Positions 1 through 8,750 of a DNA stretch of 38,128 nucleotides are shown one piece after another (position 1 is the first letter of the stretch; each line of letters begins with the position of its first letter). Both the position numbers and the translations under genes were made by a program. A model generated the notes under the pieces. It had not been told where the DNA came from. It was given only the letters and a program-made list of their open reading frames with translations, and ran no database searches. The stretch covers positions 1-38,128 of the forward strand of contig JAQBOU010000239.1 of NCBI GenBank assembly GCA_028287865.1, given 5' to 3'. The stretch is from Mucilaginibacter sp. GTDB taxonomy: Bacteria > Bacteroidota > Bacteroidia > Sphingobacteriales > Sphingobacteriaceae.

Positions 1-155
1 TCATTGCCCATCGTTTAAGCACCATACAAAATGCTGATATTATTATCGTTTTGGAAAATGGCAGGGTTGTTGAGCAGGGAACACACCATGAGCTCATTGA
101 GCATAATAAATTGTACAGAAAATTGATAGATATGCAAACCTTTAATGCTGATTAA
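1..155 (+). CDS. ABC transporter ATP-binding/permease protein, C-terminal end (partial)
   Basis: The window opens inside a reading frame that starts at base 3 and stops with TAA at 153-155. The visible 50 residues contain IAHRLST, then [21 protein letters not shown], the H-loop and the segment after it in the ATPase domain of exporter-type ABC proteins (MsbA/lipid A exporter-like half transporters). The Walker motifs and membrane part lie outside the window. It reads in the same direction as the glycosyltransferase genes that follow, so export of a glycan or glycolipid is a reasonable inference, but the substrate cannot be read from this fragment. Confidence 0.85.
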   Translation, partial: IAHRLSTIQNADIIIVLENGRVVEQGTHHELIEHNKLYRKLIDMQTFNAD

Positions 156-225
156 TAAATTTTAAAATGCCGTGAGGCAGTTAATTCTTGATTGTAATAA
201 ATTTATTACATTAGCCGTTAAAGTT

Positions 226-1035
226 ATGAATGAAAAATACCGGGTTGCTGTTGTAATTCCCTTTTATCGTAATACGATTTCAGCATACGAAAAAATAGCT
301 TTAGAACAATGTGAAAAAGTATTATCCAATCATCCTAAAATAGCAATTAAACCTCAAAATTTAGATTTGCCCGAAATGGATGATATAATCAGTTTTTCGG
401 GTGTGATAAGTTTCGAAGACAAATACTTCGAAAATATTAAAGGGTACAATTCCTTAATGCTGGCTGATCTATTTTATGAGAAGTTTTTGGAATATGAATA
501 TATTTTAATTTACCAGCTGGATGCATTTGTATTTACAGATGATCTCATCTACTGGTGTAAACAGGGGTATGATTATATTGGTGCACCGTGGTTGCGTAAA
601 AAAGACTACCCACACTTATTAAAAGAACTTTCCTATAAAATTTTGTTTAGCCTTTACACGCGGTATAATATTACAAAAAAAGGTGTTCCAGGCAAAAAAC
701 AATTCGATGACAAAGTGGGTAACGGTGGCTTTTCCTTACGCAGGGTTAGTAAGTTTCATGCATTGAGCACAAGCATGGCTTCAAAAATACAAACGTATTT
801 AAGCCGGGACGAACACGAATTTAATGAGGATGCGTTTTGGAGTGTTGAAGTTAATCGCAAAAAGAAGCTTTTAAATATCCCATCTTACAAAGTAGCCTTA
901 AAGTTTTCAATTGAAAATGCGCCGGCGCGTGCAACTAAGCTCAATGATAATCAGTTACCTTTTGGTTGTCATGCCTGGGACAGACATCTCGATTTTTGGA
1001 GGCCGATATTTAAAAATTACGGTTACATTATTTAA
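226..1035 (+). CDS. DUF5672-family protein, putative glycosyltransferase
   Basis: This 269-residue soluble protein matches my recollection of the DUF5672 family, found in capsule and O-antigen clusters. It opens with a beta strand (VAVVIPFYRN), followed near residue 99 by YILIYQLDAFVF, where the Asp fits a GT-A metal/nucleotide-sugar site, then GYDYIGAPW, NGGFSLR, and EDAFWS. I chose ATG at 226; an in-frame GTG at 172 would add 18 residues with no family resemblance. It follows the ABC exporter end and precedes three more glycosyltransferase-like genes. The donor and acceptor sugars are unknown, and the enzymatic role is inferred from family and context. Confidence 0.75.
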   Translation: MNEKYRVAVVIPFYRNTISAYEKIALEQCEKVLSNHPKIAIKPQNLDLPEMDDIISFSGVISFEDKYFENIKGYNSLMLADLFYEKFLEYEYILIYQLDAFVFTDDLIYWCKQGYDYIGAPWLRKKDYPHLLKELSYKILFSLYTRYNITKKGVPGKKQFDDKVGNGGFSLRRVSKFHALSTSMASKIQTYLSRDEHEFNEDAFWSVEVNRKKKLLNIPSYKVALKFSIENAPARATKLNDNQLPFGCHAWDRHLDFWRPIFKNYGYII

Positions 1036-1202
1036 TCCTTCTGCTTGTATCGAAACCAGGTAACGAACCTTAGATAAATTTGGTTGTACATATTATTTCA
1101 AAAATTATAGCGTTTTGTTGTATATTCATAATCCGGGCGAGTAAGCTGGTTTGTTCGAGGTTGAGAGGACGTTATAAGATTAAAGCTTGTTAAGAATATC
1201 AA

Positions 1203-2036
1203 ATGGATAATTCAATTTCACCCCAAAAAATTACCGGGCTTAATCATAAATATAGATTTACCATCGCTACGTTGGTAACGGAGATGAATGAATACCATGA
1301 AATGGTACAGTCCTTCTTAATGGCGGGTTTTACAAAGGATATTTGCGAGTATATTTATATTGATAACAGTAATGGAAATAGCTTTGACGCCTACCAGGGC
1401 ATTAATTTGTTTTTACAAACGGCCAAGGCGGAATATATTATTATAACACACCAGGATGTCCTGATAAATTTTGATACGATAGACATATTAAACCGGCGCA
1501 TTGATGAAATTGCGAAGAAAGATGAAAATTGGGCAATACTTAGTAACGCTGGCGGAATTGAAAATAATCTGTACCTCCGGGTAGCTATTCATTTGGTATA
1601 TGGGGACGGACACTTGCAAAAGGAGGGTAAATTCCCTCAAAAAGTTTGCAGTATTGATGAGCATTTTATACTAGTCAAAAGGGCGGCAAACCTTTCTTTA
1701 TCACATAATTTAAAAGGTTTTCATTTATATGGTACTGATATTTGCCTTATAGCCGAATTACTGGGTTATTCGGCATATGTAATTGATTTTAAAATCACCC
1801 ATAAAAGCTATGGCAATCCGGATGTGAGCTATCATAATATCCTGAAGCAATTGATCGCTAAATATGTTCAATTTATGCGCAGCCGTACAATTATCACCAC
1901 AATCACTGATTTCAGGTTATCGCCATCGGTAATTAACACCCGTTTCTTTAATGCTAAATTTGTAAAAAAAGCGTACCGTTCAATAAAAAAGATCAATACA
2001 AAACCTGAGGACAGGAAACCTCATAAAATAAATTAA
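1203..2036 (+). CDS. GT-A fold glycosyltransferase-like protein
   Basis: A 277-residue protein with no signal peptide. The N-terminal part (RFTIATLVTEMNEY) and YIYIDNSNGNS resemble the first half of a GT-A domain. H83-Q-D85-V within IIITHQDVLI takes the place of the usual DXD, as in Glyco_tranf_2_5-like proteins. A later HLYGTDICLIAELLGY segment fits the acceptor-side helix of that group. The C-terminus is Lys/Arg-rich. About 165 bases separate it from the upstream gene, so it may have its own promoter; a TAAATTTG box lies at 1075-1082. The sugar specificity cannot be told. It could also be a non-catalytic relative, since the metal motif is atypical. Confidence 0.7.
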   Translation: MDNSISPQKITGLNHKYRFTIATLVTEMNEYHEMVQSFLMAGFTKDICEYIYIDNSNGNSFDAYQGINLFLQTAKAEYIIITHQDVLINFDTIDILNRRIDEIAKKDENWAILSNAGGIENNLYLRVAIHLVYGDGHLQKEGKFPQKVCSIDEHFILVKRAANLSLSHNLKGFHLYGTDICLIAELLGYSAYVIDFKITHKSYGNPDVSYHNILKQLIAKYVQFMRSRTIITTITDFRLSPSVINTRFFNAKFVKKAYRSIKKINTKPEDRKPHKIN

Positions 2037-2093
2037 AACTTAGTTTCTTAAATAATAAATACATTGCTAAATCACATTTAGAGTTGTTTTAAA

Positions 2094-3029
2094 ATGTCAG
2101 CTAAAAATTTCCCTTTAGTATCTATTGCACTGTGTACTTATAACGGGGAAAATCATTTAAAAATGCAAATAGATAGCATACTAGAACAAAGTTATGCCAA
2201 TATTGAGCTTGTTATTGTTGATGATTGCTCAACTGATAGTACTCGGAAAATTTTAGTTAACTATCAAACAAGCGACGACAGGATAAAATTATATTTCAAC
2301 GAGAAAAATCTTGGACATACCAATAACTTTGGGAAGGCAATAGGGCTTTGCAGCGGTAAATATATTGCTTTAAGCGACCAGGATGACATTTGGGTTAGGG
2401 ATAAGATCAGCACATTAGTTACAGCCATTAATGGCAATATATTGGTCTATCATGATTCAGATTTTATCGATGAAGAAGGCGAGCGAATTGGCGATAACAG
2501 TCTTGCAACTATTTATCATATGTATGAAGGGGAAAGCCTACTCCCTTTAATACTATTTAATTGTATCTCCGGCCATGCCGCCCTGTTTGACAGGGCATTG
2601 ATAAAATATATTCTTCCTTTCAATGAACATTTTTTTCATGACTGGTTGATAGCGTACGCCGCCTTTAATGTTGGAAAAATAAAATTCATAAATAGAATAT
2701 TGGTGCATTACCGACAACACAGGGAAAGTATTACCGATACTTTAAGCATGCGCGATAAACATTTATTAGTTCGTAAAAGGAGCGTTATTCAAAAGAAAGC
2801 ACTGAATTTACAATGGTTAAGCTATTGTAAAAATTATAAGTATAACAAGGAGCCCATATTAACGGAGAAAGCATGTCGCGCGCTTTCAAATATGGCAACG
2901 GGAAAAGAAAACGTTAAAAGTTTTCTGTTTTTATTAAGATATTTTGATTTGCTTTTTTATATCAGTTACAAGGTTGCTAAAGGCTTTTTTAGCAAGCTAA
3001 ATATACTACGGAAAGTTTATTTAAGTTAA
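2094..3029 (+). CDS. Family 2 glycosyltransferase
   Basis: A 311-residue GT2 protein of the rhamnosyltransferase (RfbF/WbbL-like) type. It starts with PLVSIALCTYNGENHL, has the nucleotide-binding V42-D43-D44-CSTDS, and carries the acidic motif D95-Q-D97-D98-IW that holds the metal and nucleotide sugar. The segment near residue 155, NCISGHAALFDR, and the following HDWLIAY fit the acceptor/catalytic part of this group. The C-terminus contains hydrophobic stretches that may touch the membrane. It likely adds one sugar to a lipid-linked surface glycan at the cytoplasmic face. The substrate is not readable. It sits 57 bases after the previous gene in the same direction. Confidence 0.88.
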   Translation: MSAKNFPLVSIALCTYNGENHLKMQIDSILEQSYANIELVIVDDCSTDSTRKILVNYQTSDDRIKLYFNEKNLGHTNNFGKAIGLCSGKYIALSDQDDIWVRDKISTLVTAINGNILVYHDSDFIDEEGERIGDNSLATIYHMYEGESLLPLILFNCISGHAALFDRALIKYILPFNEHFFHDWLIAYAAFNVGKIKFINRILVHYRQHRESITDTLSMRDKHLLVRKRSVIQKKALNLQWLSYCKNYKYNKEPILTEKACRALSNMATGKENVKSFLFLLRYFDLLFYISYKVAKGFFSKLNILRKVYLS

Positions 3030-3083
3030 CGTGCACAGAATCATATTCGCTGATTTATATTGATTTCTCTAAAAACAATAAAA

Positions 3084-4037
3084 ATGTCCAAGGTGCCCTA
3101 TCAAACAACGTCAGCCGTATTATTTGTTATATTTAACAGGCCTGATACCACTAGGAGAGTATTTGATCAAATTAAAGCAGCTGAGCCGAAGCGGTTATAT
3201 GTTGCAGCTGATGCTCCACGCAAAGATCATCTTCACGATATCGTATTATGCCGGGAAGCCAGGGAAATTGCAACTGCCATTGATTGGAATTGTGAATTGA
3301 AAACACTTTTCCGGGATGAAAATGCAGGTTGCAGGGACGGCGTTTCCGACGCTATCAACTGGTTTTTTGATCAGGAGGAAGAAGGGATCATATTAGAGGA
3401 TGATTGCTTGCCCGCAAATAGCTTTTTTAAATTTTGTGATGTGTTATTGGAAAAGTATCGACATGACACACGCATACGGCATATTACAGGGTGTAATTTA
3501 CAACTGGGCAAAAAGTGGGGGGAATACAGCTATTATTTCTCAAATAGAATACACGTTTGGGGTTGGGCAAGCTGGAAAAGAGCCTGGAATGACTATGATA
3601 AGGATCTTATTAAATATAATGAGGAAGAGATAACAAATAAAATGAAGAATATTTACGACGATGCTTTGGTAGTTGAAAGCTGGGTAAATATTTTTAAAGA
3701 GGTAAAGGCGGGTAAGATTAATTCGTGGGCCTATCCACTGGATTTTGTTAACTTTTTCAATAATGGGCTTGTGATCATCCCAAATGAAAATCTGATCTCT
3801 AACATAGGCTTTAGTTCAAACGCTACTCATACCATACAGGAAGAAAGCGTATATGCCAATATCCCGTTATCAGAAATTGAAGAAATAACACATCCGGTAT
3901 TCATAGTGCCCGAAAAACGAGCTGATCTCTCCATTATGAACCGTGATTTCCATATAGCTGAGAGACGGAGAAAACAAAATTCACTGAAAAGTAGGATCAA
4001 AAAATGGGCAAAATCACGATTTAAGAAAGTTGATTAA
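3084..4037 (+). CDS. Nucleotide-diphospho-sugar transferase-like protein (HlpA-like)
   Basis: A 317-residue protein with a GT-A like core: AVLFVIFNRPDTT at the N-terminus, LYVAADAPR near residue 40, and the acidic E105-D106-D107-CLP, which acts as DXD in this family. VWGWASWKRAW near residue 165 is typical of proteins often labelled 'hemolytic protein HlpA-like' or nucleotide-diphospho-sugar transferase. The hemolysin label is historical and says little about function. The C-terminus is strongly basic. I chose ATG at 3084; a TTG at 3060 is in frame but adds only a non-conserved octapeptide. It is the last gene of the glycan cluster and is followed by a hairpin terminator. Confidence 0.8.
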   Translation: MSKVPYQTTSAVLFVIFNRPDTTRRVFDQIKAAEPKRLYVAADAPRKDHLHDIVLCREAREIATAIDWNCELKTLFRDENAGCRDGVSDAINWFFDQEEEGIILEDDCLPANSFFKFCDVLLEKYRHDTRIRHITGCNLQLGKKWGEYSYYFSNRIHVWGWASWKRAWNDYDKDLIKYNEEEITNKMKNIYDDALVVESWVNIFKEVKAGKINSWAYPLDFVNFFNNGLVIIPNENLISNIGFSSNATHTIQEESVYANIPLSEIEEITHPVFIVPEKRADLSIMNRDFHIAERRRKQNSLKSRIKKWAKSRFKKVD

Positions 4038-4053
4038 TAGCGATCTGAAGTTA

Positions 4054-4090
4054 AAAAAGCCATTCTGATATATAGTCAAAATGGCTTTTT
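4054..4090. terminator. Bidirectional hairpin terminator
   Basis: An 11-base arm AAAAAGCCATT (4054-4064) pairs perfectly with AATGGCTTTTT (4080-4090) around a 15-base loop. A and T runs at the two ends give a T-tract on either strand. It lies between converging genes ending at 4037 (+) and 4112 (-), so it probably serves both. Confidence 0.8.
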
Positions 4091-4111
4091 ATATTTGATA
4101 AGAAAAAATTA

Positions 4112-4777
4112 TTATTGAAACTTAAATCCTAATCCTATTTGAAAAGACTCATTGTGATATCCGGGAACATAGTAACTGTTATCATTTGTTTCCTGGAAGT
4201 CATAGGTGTATCTAAACCGTAGTTCCACATTAGGATTAATATCAAAACCAATCCCAACTACACTGCCTACAACAGTTCTGTCAGAGGTCGTACTGTAATT
4301 TTGCTGTGCAGTTTGCGTGAATCCGTTATCATAAGTATTGGTTGTTGATATCGGGAATGATATTTGGGGGCCAATTACAAAATTAAAGTTCGGTGAAATC
4401 CGAAACTTTGCCAGTAATGGAACATCGATAAAATTGCTCCGCTGTGTAAAATTACCGTCAGCAGTTTGAGCAGCGTAGCCTTTTTGCGAGAATAATACTT
4501 CCGGTGCAAATGATAAAGGATAAATCAAAGGAACTTCCATTGTTAACCCAACATGGAAGGCAGCAATAGTACCGGTGCTATAGTTAGGGTTGTAAGCGTT
4601 AACAGCATCAGCCAGTGTTAAACCGCCGGCTATACCGAATTTTACTTTATAAAAATCATCTGTCTTGCGATGTGGCGGAGGACGCCTGACAACGCGGCGC
4701 GGTCCATAATAATAACCTTGAGCACTTACTGAGCCCGCAAATAGCAGGCATATTGCTAAATAAAGAAGTTTTTTCAT
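4112..4777 (-). CDS. Outer-membrane beta-barrel (porin-like) protein
   Basis: A 221-residue exported protein. MKKLLYLAICLLFAGSVSAQ is a clear signal peptide; it sets the start at 4777 rather than at the in-frame upstream codon at 4804. The mature protein begins with a Tyr- and Arg-rich stretch (RRVVRRPPPHR), then KVKFGIAGGLTLADAV and alternating polar/hydrophobic strands ending in an aromatic residue (GLGFKFQ), as in the OMP_b-brl_2 group of small eight-strand barrels. PEVLFSQKGY and VPLLAKFRISPNF match that family. The role is unknown; such proteins are often structural or adhesive. The basic N-terminal extension might face peptidoglycan or LPS, which is only a guess. Confidence 0.8.
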   Translation of the reverse strand: MKKLLYLAICLLFAGSVSAQGYYYGPRRVVRRPPPHRKTDDFYKVKFGIAGGLTLADAVNAYNPNYSTGTIAAFHVGLTMEVPLIYPLSFAPEVLFSQKGYAAQTADGNFTQRSNFIDVPLLAKFRISPNFNFVIGPQISFPISTTNTYDNGFTQTAQQNYSTTSDRTVVGSVVGIGFDINPNVELRFRYTYDFQETNDNSYYVPGYHNESFQIGLGFKFQ

Positions 4778-4968
4778 AACGTTTTTGTGTTTAATATATC
4801 CCATAGAGTAAAATTTATGGCAAAGGTTTATTCACCTTGTGGTTTTTTTATCAGTTACTGTAAACTGCCTGTATAATTTAATCAACCAGGTTGAATTCAT
4901 TGCCAATAAAAGCAACTTATCTAACTAAAAATCATGCCACGAAACACAGATTAAGCTACATTTGGATT

Positions 4969-6693
4969 ATGGAAATCTGCAAAAAGAATGTTAGATGGGC
5001 TTTAGTATTTATAATTAACCTTATAGCAATTCACGTATCTGCACAAAAAGAAGGTTTTATATCTTCTTTAAAACAACAAAACCATTGGGTCGATTCTGTT
5101 TTCAGAAAAATGAACCGGAAGAAAAAAGTGGCGCAGTTATTTTTCGTGAGGGCGCATACTGATAAGGGTCTTGCTTATGAGGATTCTGTTGCCAAGGTAA
5201 TAGAATCAGAAAACATTGGCGGTTTGGTATTTTTTCAGGGTGGCCCCGTGAGGCAGGCTGAGTTGATTAACCGCTATCAAAAATTAGCCGGAGTTCCCTT
5301 ATTGATTGCAATGGATGGCGAGTGGGGGGTAGGCATGCGGCTGGATTCCACCACTTCATTTCCCTATCAAATGACGCTTGGCGCTGTACAGGATAACGCC
5401 CTGATATACAAAATGGGCCAGCAGGTAGCATACGATTTTAAACGACTGGGTATGCAAATGAACTTTGGACCTGATATGGACATCAACAATAATCCAAATA
5501 ACCCGGTGATTAATTACCGGTCATTTGGTGATAATAAATACAATGTCGCAGCAAAGGGCATTGCTTATTTTAAAGGCATGCAGGATGAAGGTTTATTAAC
5601 CACTGCAAAGCACTTTCCCGGACACGGAGACACCAACGTAGATTCACACCTGGATCTGCCACTACTTCCTTTCAACAGGCAAAGACTGGAATCGCTGGAA
5701 GAATACCCGTTCAGGGAGGCAATAAACGCAGGTATAAGCGGGGTAATGATAGCCCATATGGATATCCCGGCGTTAGACAGTACCAGGAATTTGCCTTCCA
5801 CCTTATCAAGGCCGATCGTCACCGGTGATCTGAAAGATTCGTTAGGATTTAAAGGGCTGGTGGTATCAGATGCAATGGAGATGAAGGCGGTAATAAAATA
5901 TTTCCCTAATGGCGAAGCTGATTTAAAAGCGTTTCTTGCCGGCAATGATATCATTGAATTGTCGGAAAATTCTGCCAGGGCGATAAAAATGATCCGTAAA
6001 GCCGCACGTAAAAATAAAACGGTAAATGACGAGTTGAATGCCAGGGTAAAAAAGATACTTACAGCCAAATATTGGACCGGCTTAGATCATTATCATGAAA
6101 CAGTGATTGAACATTTAACCGATGATCTCAACAGATCTTCGGAAAAAGAACTGGTTCAGCAGTTGAGCGATGGTGCGGTTACCGTTTTAAAAGGGGATGC
6201 AGCAGATCTGCAGATGAATCCCTTACAAAAAACTGCGATCATTAGCATAGGAGTTAAGCAGCCTACTATTTTTCAGCATGGATTATCGGAATGGTATGCG
6301 ATTAGTACATTATTCCAGGTGGATAAGGATACGCCGGATGCAGTGCTGAAAACATTATTAGAAACTCTAAAACAATATGACCAGGTTTATATAAGTATAA
6401 ATGATACCCGCGCCCGCCCGGCAAGCAAGCTTGACTATAGCAACGAAGTGAAATTATTCATCGATGAGGTGGCGGCTCGCAGCAATACGGTGATAAGTAT
6501 TTTTGCAAACGCTTATACGATAGCAGGTTTACCCGGAATAGAGAAATGCCGGGCTTTGTTGGTTTGTTATCAAATGACAGATGAGTTACAATATTCGGCC
6601 GTAAAAGTTATTACCAGGCAAATCCATCCCACCGGAAGGCTGCCTGTTACCATTAATGCTTTATTTACTACAGGCACAGGGAGCCATTTGTAA
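4969..6693 (+). CDS. Glycoside hydrolase family 3, NagZ-like beta-N-acetylhexosaminidase
   Basis: A 574-residue secreted enzyme. Counting from ATG 4969 it starts with a signal peptide ending near HVSAQ. The GH3 barrel has IAMDGEWGVGMRL, MNFGPDMDINNNP, and the NagZ signature KHFPGHGDTNVDSH from about residue 214, whose Asp-His pair acts as acid/base in NagZ enzymes. VVSDAMEM puts the nucleophile at D301. A C-terminal alpha/beta domain (about 390-570) follows; the beta-lactamase-like domain often fused in Bacteroidetes is absent. It probably removes N-acetylglucosamine from peptidoglycan or other glycans in the periplasm. The start at 4969 is preferred over TTG 4891 because it gives the signal peptide directly. 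Confidence 0.88.
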   Translation: MEICKKNVRWALVFIINLIAIHVSAQKEGFISSLKQQNHWVDSVFRKMNRKKKVAQLFFVRAHTDKGLAYEDSVAKVIESENIGGLVFFQGGPVRQAELINRYQKLAGVPLLIAMDGEWGVGMRLDSTTSFPYQMTLGAVQDNALIYKMGQQVAYDFKRLGMQMNFGPDMDINNNPNNPVINYRSFGDNKYNVAAKGIAYFKGMQDEGLLTTAKHFPGHGDTNVDSHLDLPLLPFNRQRLESLEEYPFREAINAGISGVMIAHMDIPALDSTRNLPSTLSRPIVTGDLKDSLGFKGLVVSDAMEMKAVIKYFPNGEADLKAFLAGNDIIELSENSARAIKMIRKAARKNKTVNDELNARVKKILTAKYWTGLDHYHETVIEHLTDDLNRSSEKELVQQLSDGAVTVLKGDAADLQMNPLQKTAIISIGVKQPTIFQHGLSEWYAISTLFQVDKDTPDAVLKTLLETLKQYDQVYISINDTRARPASKLDYSNEVKLFIDEVAARSNTVISIFANAYTIAGLPGIEKCRALLVCYQMTDELQYSAVKVITRQIHPTGRLPVTINALFTTGTGSHL

Positions 6694-6846
6694 TAATTGT
6701 AATACAACATAATACTTGATATTATTGAATTATTATTTATCTTTAAAAGATTAAGTTATTGTTAAATTAAGTGGGCGGGTTATAATAGAGGAGATTTAAC
6801 GGCTTTTTGTTGATAAATTATTGTTAAACTATTATACCTGATAGCC

Positions 6847-7641
6847 TTGAAGCATTCATTCGTTTACCTCCTGTTTTTTAATTTAATTTTTACAGTTTCT
6901 AACACTTTCGGACAAGCAGATAACCCATATGCACGAAACATTGGTTTGGGTATAAAAGGCGGAATAAGCCTGAGCAATTTAAGTGCAGGCAGCAGCGGCA
7001 GTAATCCGTTAAATAGCGGATATAGCTCACTTTTAGCACCGGATGCCGCATTATTTACCGAAATTAAACTATCCGGGTTGTTGTCGGTAGCGCCAACTCT
7101 TGAATATTCATCACAAGGAGGTAATAAAAATGGAATGCAGGCCTTTCCAACTCCGTCTCAGGCAGGAGCCTATTATCCATCCGGTACTGCACCCACCTAC
7201 CTGTATGCTAACTTTAAAAACAAAATTGAATTAAATTATTTAATGCTTCCTGTATTAATAAAATTGAATTGGAACTTTGAATACCTGCCATTAAGGGTAT
7301 ACATTGACGGCGGGCCGTTTGCAAGTTATTTGATAAATGCAAAGCAAATATCAACCGGATCAGGTCAAATTTATACAGACCAGGCAGGTAAGGAACCGCT
7401 GGCTATTGGTTCACAGTCTTTTAATCACACAATGGATTTAAGAGGGCAGCTGCAAACGTTAAATTACGGTGTGGAGGGAAATATAGGTATGGCCGTTAAA
7501 CTGGATAAAATAGACGCAACCTTCGTTTTTATTGAGATAGGCGGTAATTATGGTTTGCGAAACATACAAAAAGACCCATCAAACGGGAAAAATAATACAG
7601 GGGCTGCGGTTGTCTCTATAGGCTATAGTTATTGGTTTTAA
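6847..7641 (+). CDS. Outer-membrane beta-barrel protein (OMP_b-brl_2-like)
   Basis: A 264-residue exported protein. It appears to start at TTG 6847: no in-frame ATG or GTG lies between it and the upstream stop at 6814, and the signal peptide KHSFVYLLFFNLIFTVSNTF begins right there. NIGLGIKGGISLSNLS opens the barrel, LPVLIKLNWNFEYLPLRVYI is a typical paired strand region, and the end is SIGYSYWF with a terminal aromatic residue. It follows the GH3 gene by about 150 bases. Like the barrel on the other side of GH3 its function is unknown. Length and strand pattern suit a small eight- to ten-strand barrel. Confidence 0.78.
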   Translation: MKHSFVYLLFFNLIFTVSNTFGQADNPYARNIGLGIKGGISLSNLSAGSSGSNPLNSGYSSLLAPDAALFTEIKLSGLLSVAPTLEYSSQGGNKNGMQAFPTPSQAGAYYPSGTAPTYLYANFKNKIELNYLMLPVLIKLNWNFEYLPLRVYIDGGPFASYLINAKQISTGSGQIYTDQAGKEPLAIGSQSFNHTMDLRGQLQTLNYGVEGNIGMAVKLDKIDATFVFIEIGGNYGLRNIQKDPSNGKNNTGAAVVSIGYSYWF

Positions 7642-7689
7642 ACATTTAAATAAATTACGGGTTCCATTTTTATATTTAACTTTATTAAA

Positions 7690-8367
7690 ATGGATACAAA
7701 AATAAGAGCCATCATAACGGGGACAACCGGCATGGTTGGAGAAGGCGTATTGCATGAGTGTCTTTTACATTCAAAAGTGGAGGCAGTTTTAGTGATTAGC
7801 CGCAAACCTTGCGGCGTTCTTCATCCTAAGCTAAAAGAGATCATTCATACAGACTTTTTTGATATTACCCCGCTTGAAAGCCAACTTTCCGGGTATAACG
7901 CCTGCTATTTTTGCCTTGGCGTTTCATCAATTGGAATGAAGGAGCCCGAATACTACAGGCTGACCTATACGCTAACAATGAATGTAGCACAAGCTTTGAG
8001 CAAACTCAACCCCGGCATGACCTTTTGTTATGTTTCTGGCGGAGCAACCGATAGCACCGAAAAAGGACGGTCAATGTGGGCCAGGGTTAAAGGAAAAACT
8101 GAAAACGACTTAATGAAATTGCCTTTTAAGCAGGTGTTCGCCTTCAGGCCGGGTTATATGCATCCAACCAAAGGATTAAAAAACACGCTTCCCTATTATA
8201 AATATTTAAGCTGGATGTATCCATTTTTAAGAGCTGTATTCCCTAAATTTGTAAGTACGCTGGCGGAGTTGGGGCAGGCTATGATAAACGTGGTGATTAT
8301 AGGATACCCTACACAAGTTTTAGAGGTAAAAGATATTGTCAACCTGGCCCATGCTGCCGATAATTGA
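7690..8367 (+). CDS. NAD(P)-binding Rossmann protein (atypical SDR/epimerase-like)
   Basis: A 225-residue soluble protein with the dinucleotide-binding loop TGTTGMVGEGVL at residues 10-21 (TGxxGxxG type). It then has FCLGVSSIG and YVSGGATDSTEKGRSMWARVKGKTE, which has the form of an atypical short-chain dehydrogenase; the usual YxxxK is not present in canonical form, the closest being W-ARVKGKTE. The family is widely labelled 'NAD-dependent epimerase/dehydratase' or HTATIP2-like. No substrate can be assigned. It is followed after 19 bases by the YciI gene in the same direction, so the two are probably cotranscribed. Confidence 0.75.
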   Translation: MDTKIRAIITGTTGMVGEGVLHECLLHSKVEAVLVISRKPCGVLHPKLKEIIHTDFFDITPLESQLSGYNACYFCLGVSSIGMKEPEYYRLTYTLTMNVAQALSKLNPGMTFCYVSGGATDSTEKGRSMWARVKGKTENDLMKLPFKQVFAFRPGYMHPTKGLKNTLPYYKYLSWMYPFLRAVFPKFVSTLAELGQAMINVVIIGYPTQVLEVKDIVNLAHAADN

Positions 8368-8386
8368 AATATTAAAACAATAAAAC

Positions 8387-8680
8387 ATGCAAACTACCCA
8401 CTACTTTCTGAAACTTGTACCCTGCCGTCCAACATTTGCCCAGGATATGACTCCTGAAGAAAGAGCCGTTATGCACCAGCATGCTGCTTATTTAAAAGAT
8501 TTGGCTAATAGAGGAATGGTTATTGTTTTCGGACCTGTTTTTGATCCTAAAGCAGCCTATGGAATGGCGGTTGTTAATGCTGAGAATGAAGAACAGGTGA
8601 AAACAATTATAGCAAATGATCCTGCATCTGCAATAAATACCTATGAGTTTTATCCAATGGTGGCGGTGGTGAAAGAGTAA
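8387..8680 (+). CDS. YciI family protein
   Basis: A 97-residue protein of the ferredoxin-like YciI/dimeric alpha-beta barrel family. It has HYFLKLVPCRPTF, MTPEERAVMHQHAAYLKDL with the conserved His in the first helix, then GMVIVFGPVFDPKAAYGMAVV, where the GP...G...V pattern matches the family, and ANDPASAINTYEF near the end. The biochemical role of most YciI proteins is unknown; some have weak hydrolase or dehydrochlorinase-like activity. It appears to share a transcript with the upstream Rossmann protein. Confidence 0.85.
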   Translation: MQTTHYFLKLVPCRPTFAQDMTPEERAVMHQHAAYLKDLANRGMVIVFGPVFDPKAAYGMAVVNAENEEQVKTIIANDPASAINTYEFYPMVAVVKE

Positions 8681-8750
8681 TATTTTTCTTACGATAACAA
8701 TCCTCTTACCCCTTTACATCTGTCGGCATGTTTATTATCTTTACTAAATA

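Noticed and set aside
4891-4968. N-terminal extension of the GH3 protein from TTG 4891
   Set aside because: ATG 4969 directly precedes a signal peptide; the extension is basic and non-hydrophobic and would hide it.
5565-6068. 167-residue open frame antisense to the GH3 gene
   Set aside because: It lies wholly inside a well-supported gene and has no family resemblance; it mirrors the codon pattern of the GH3 frame.
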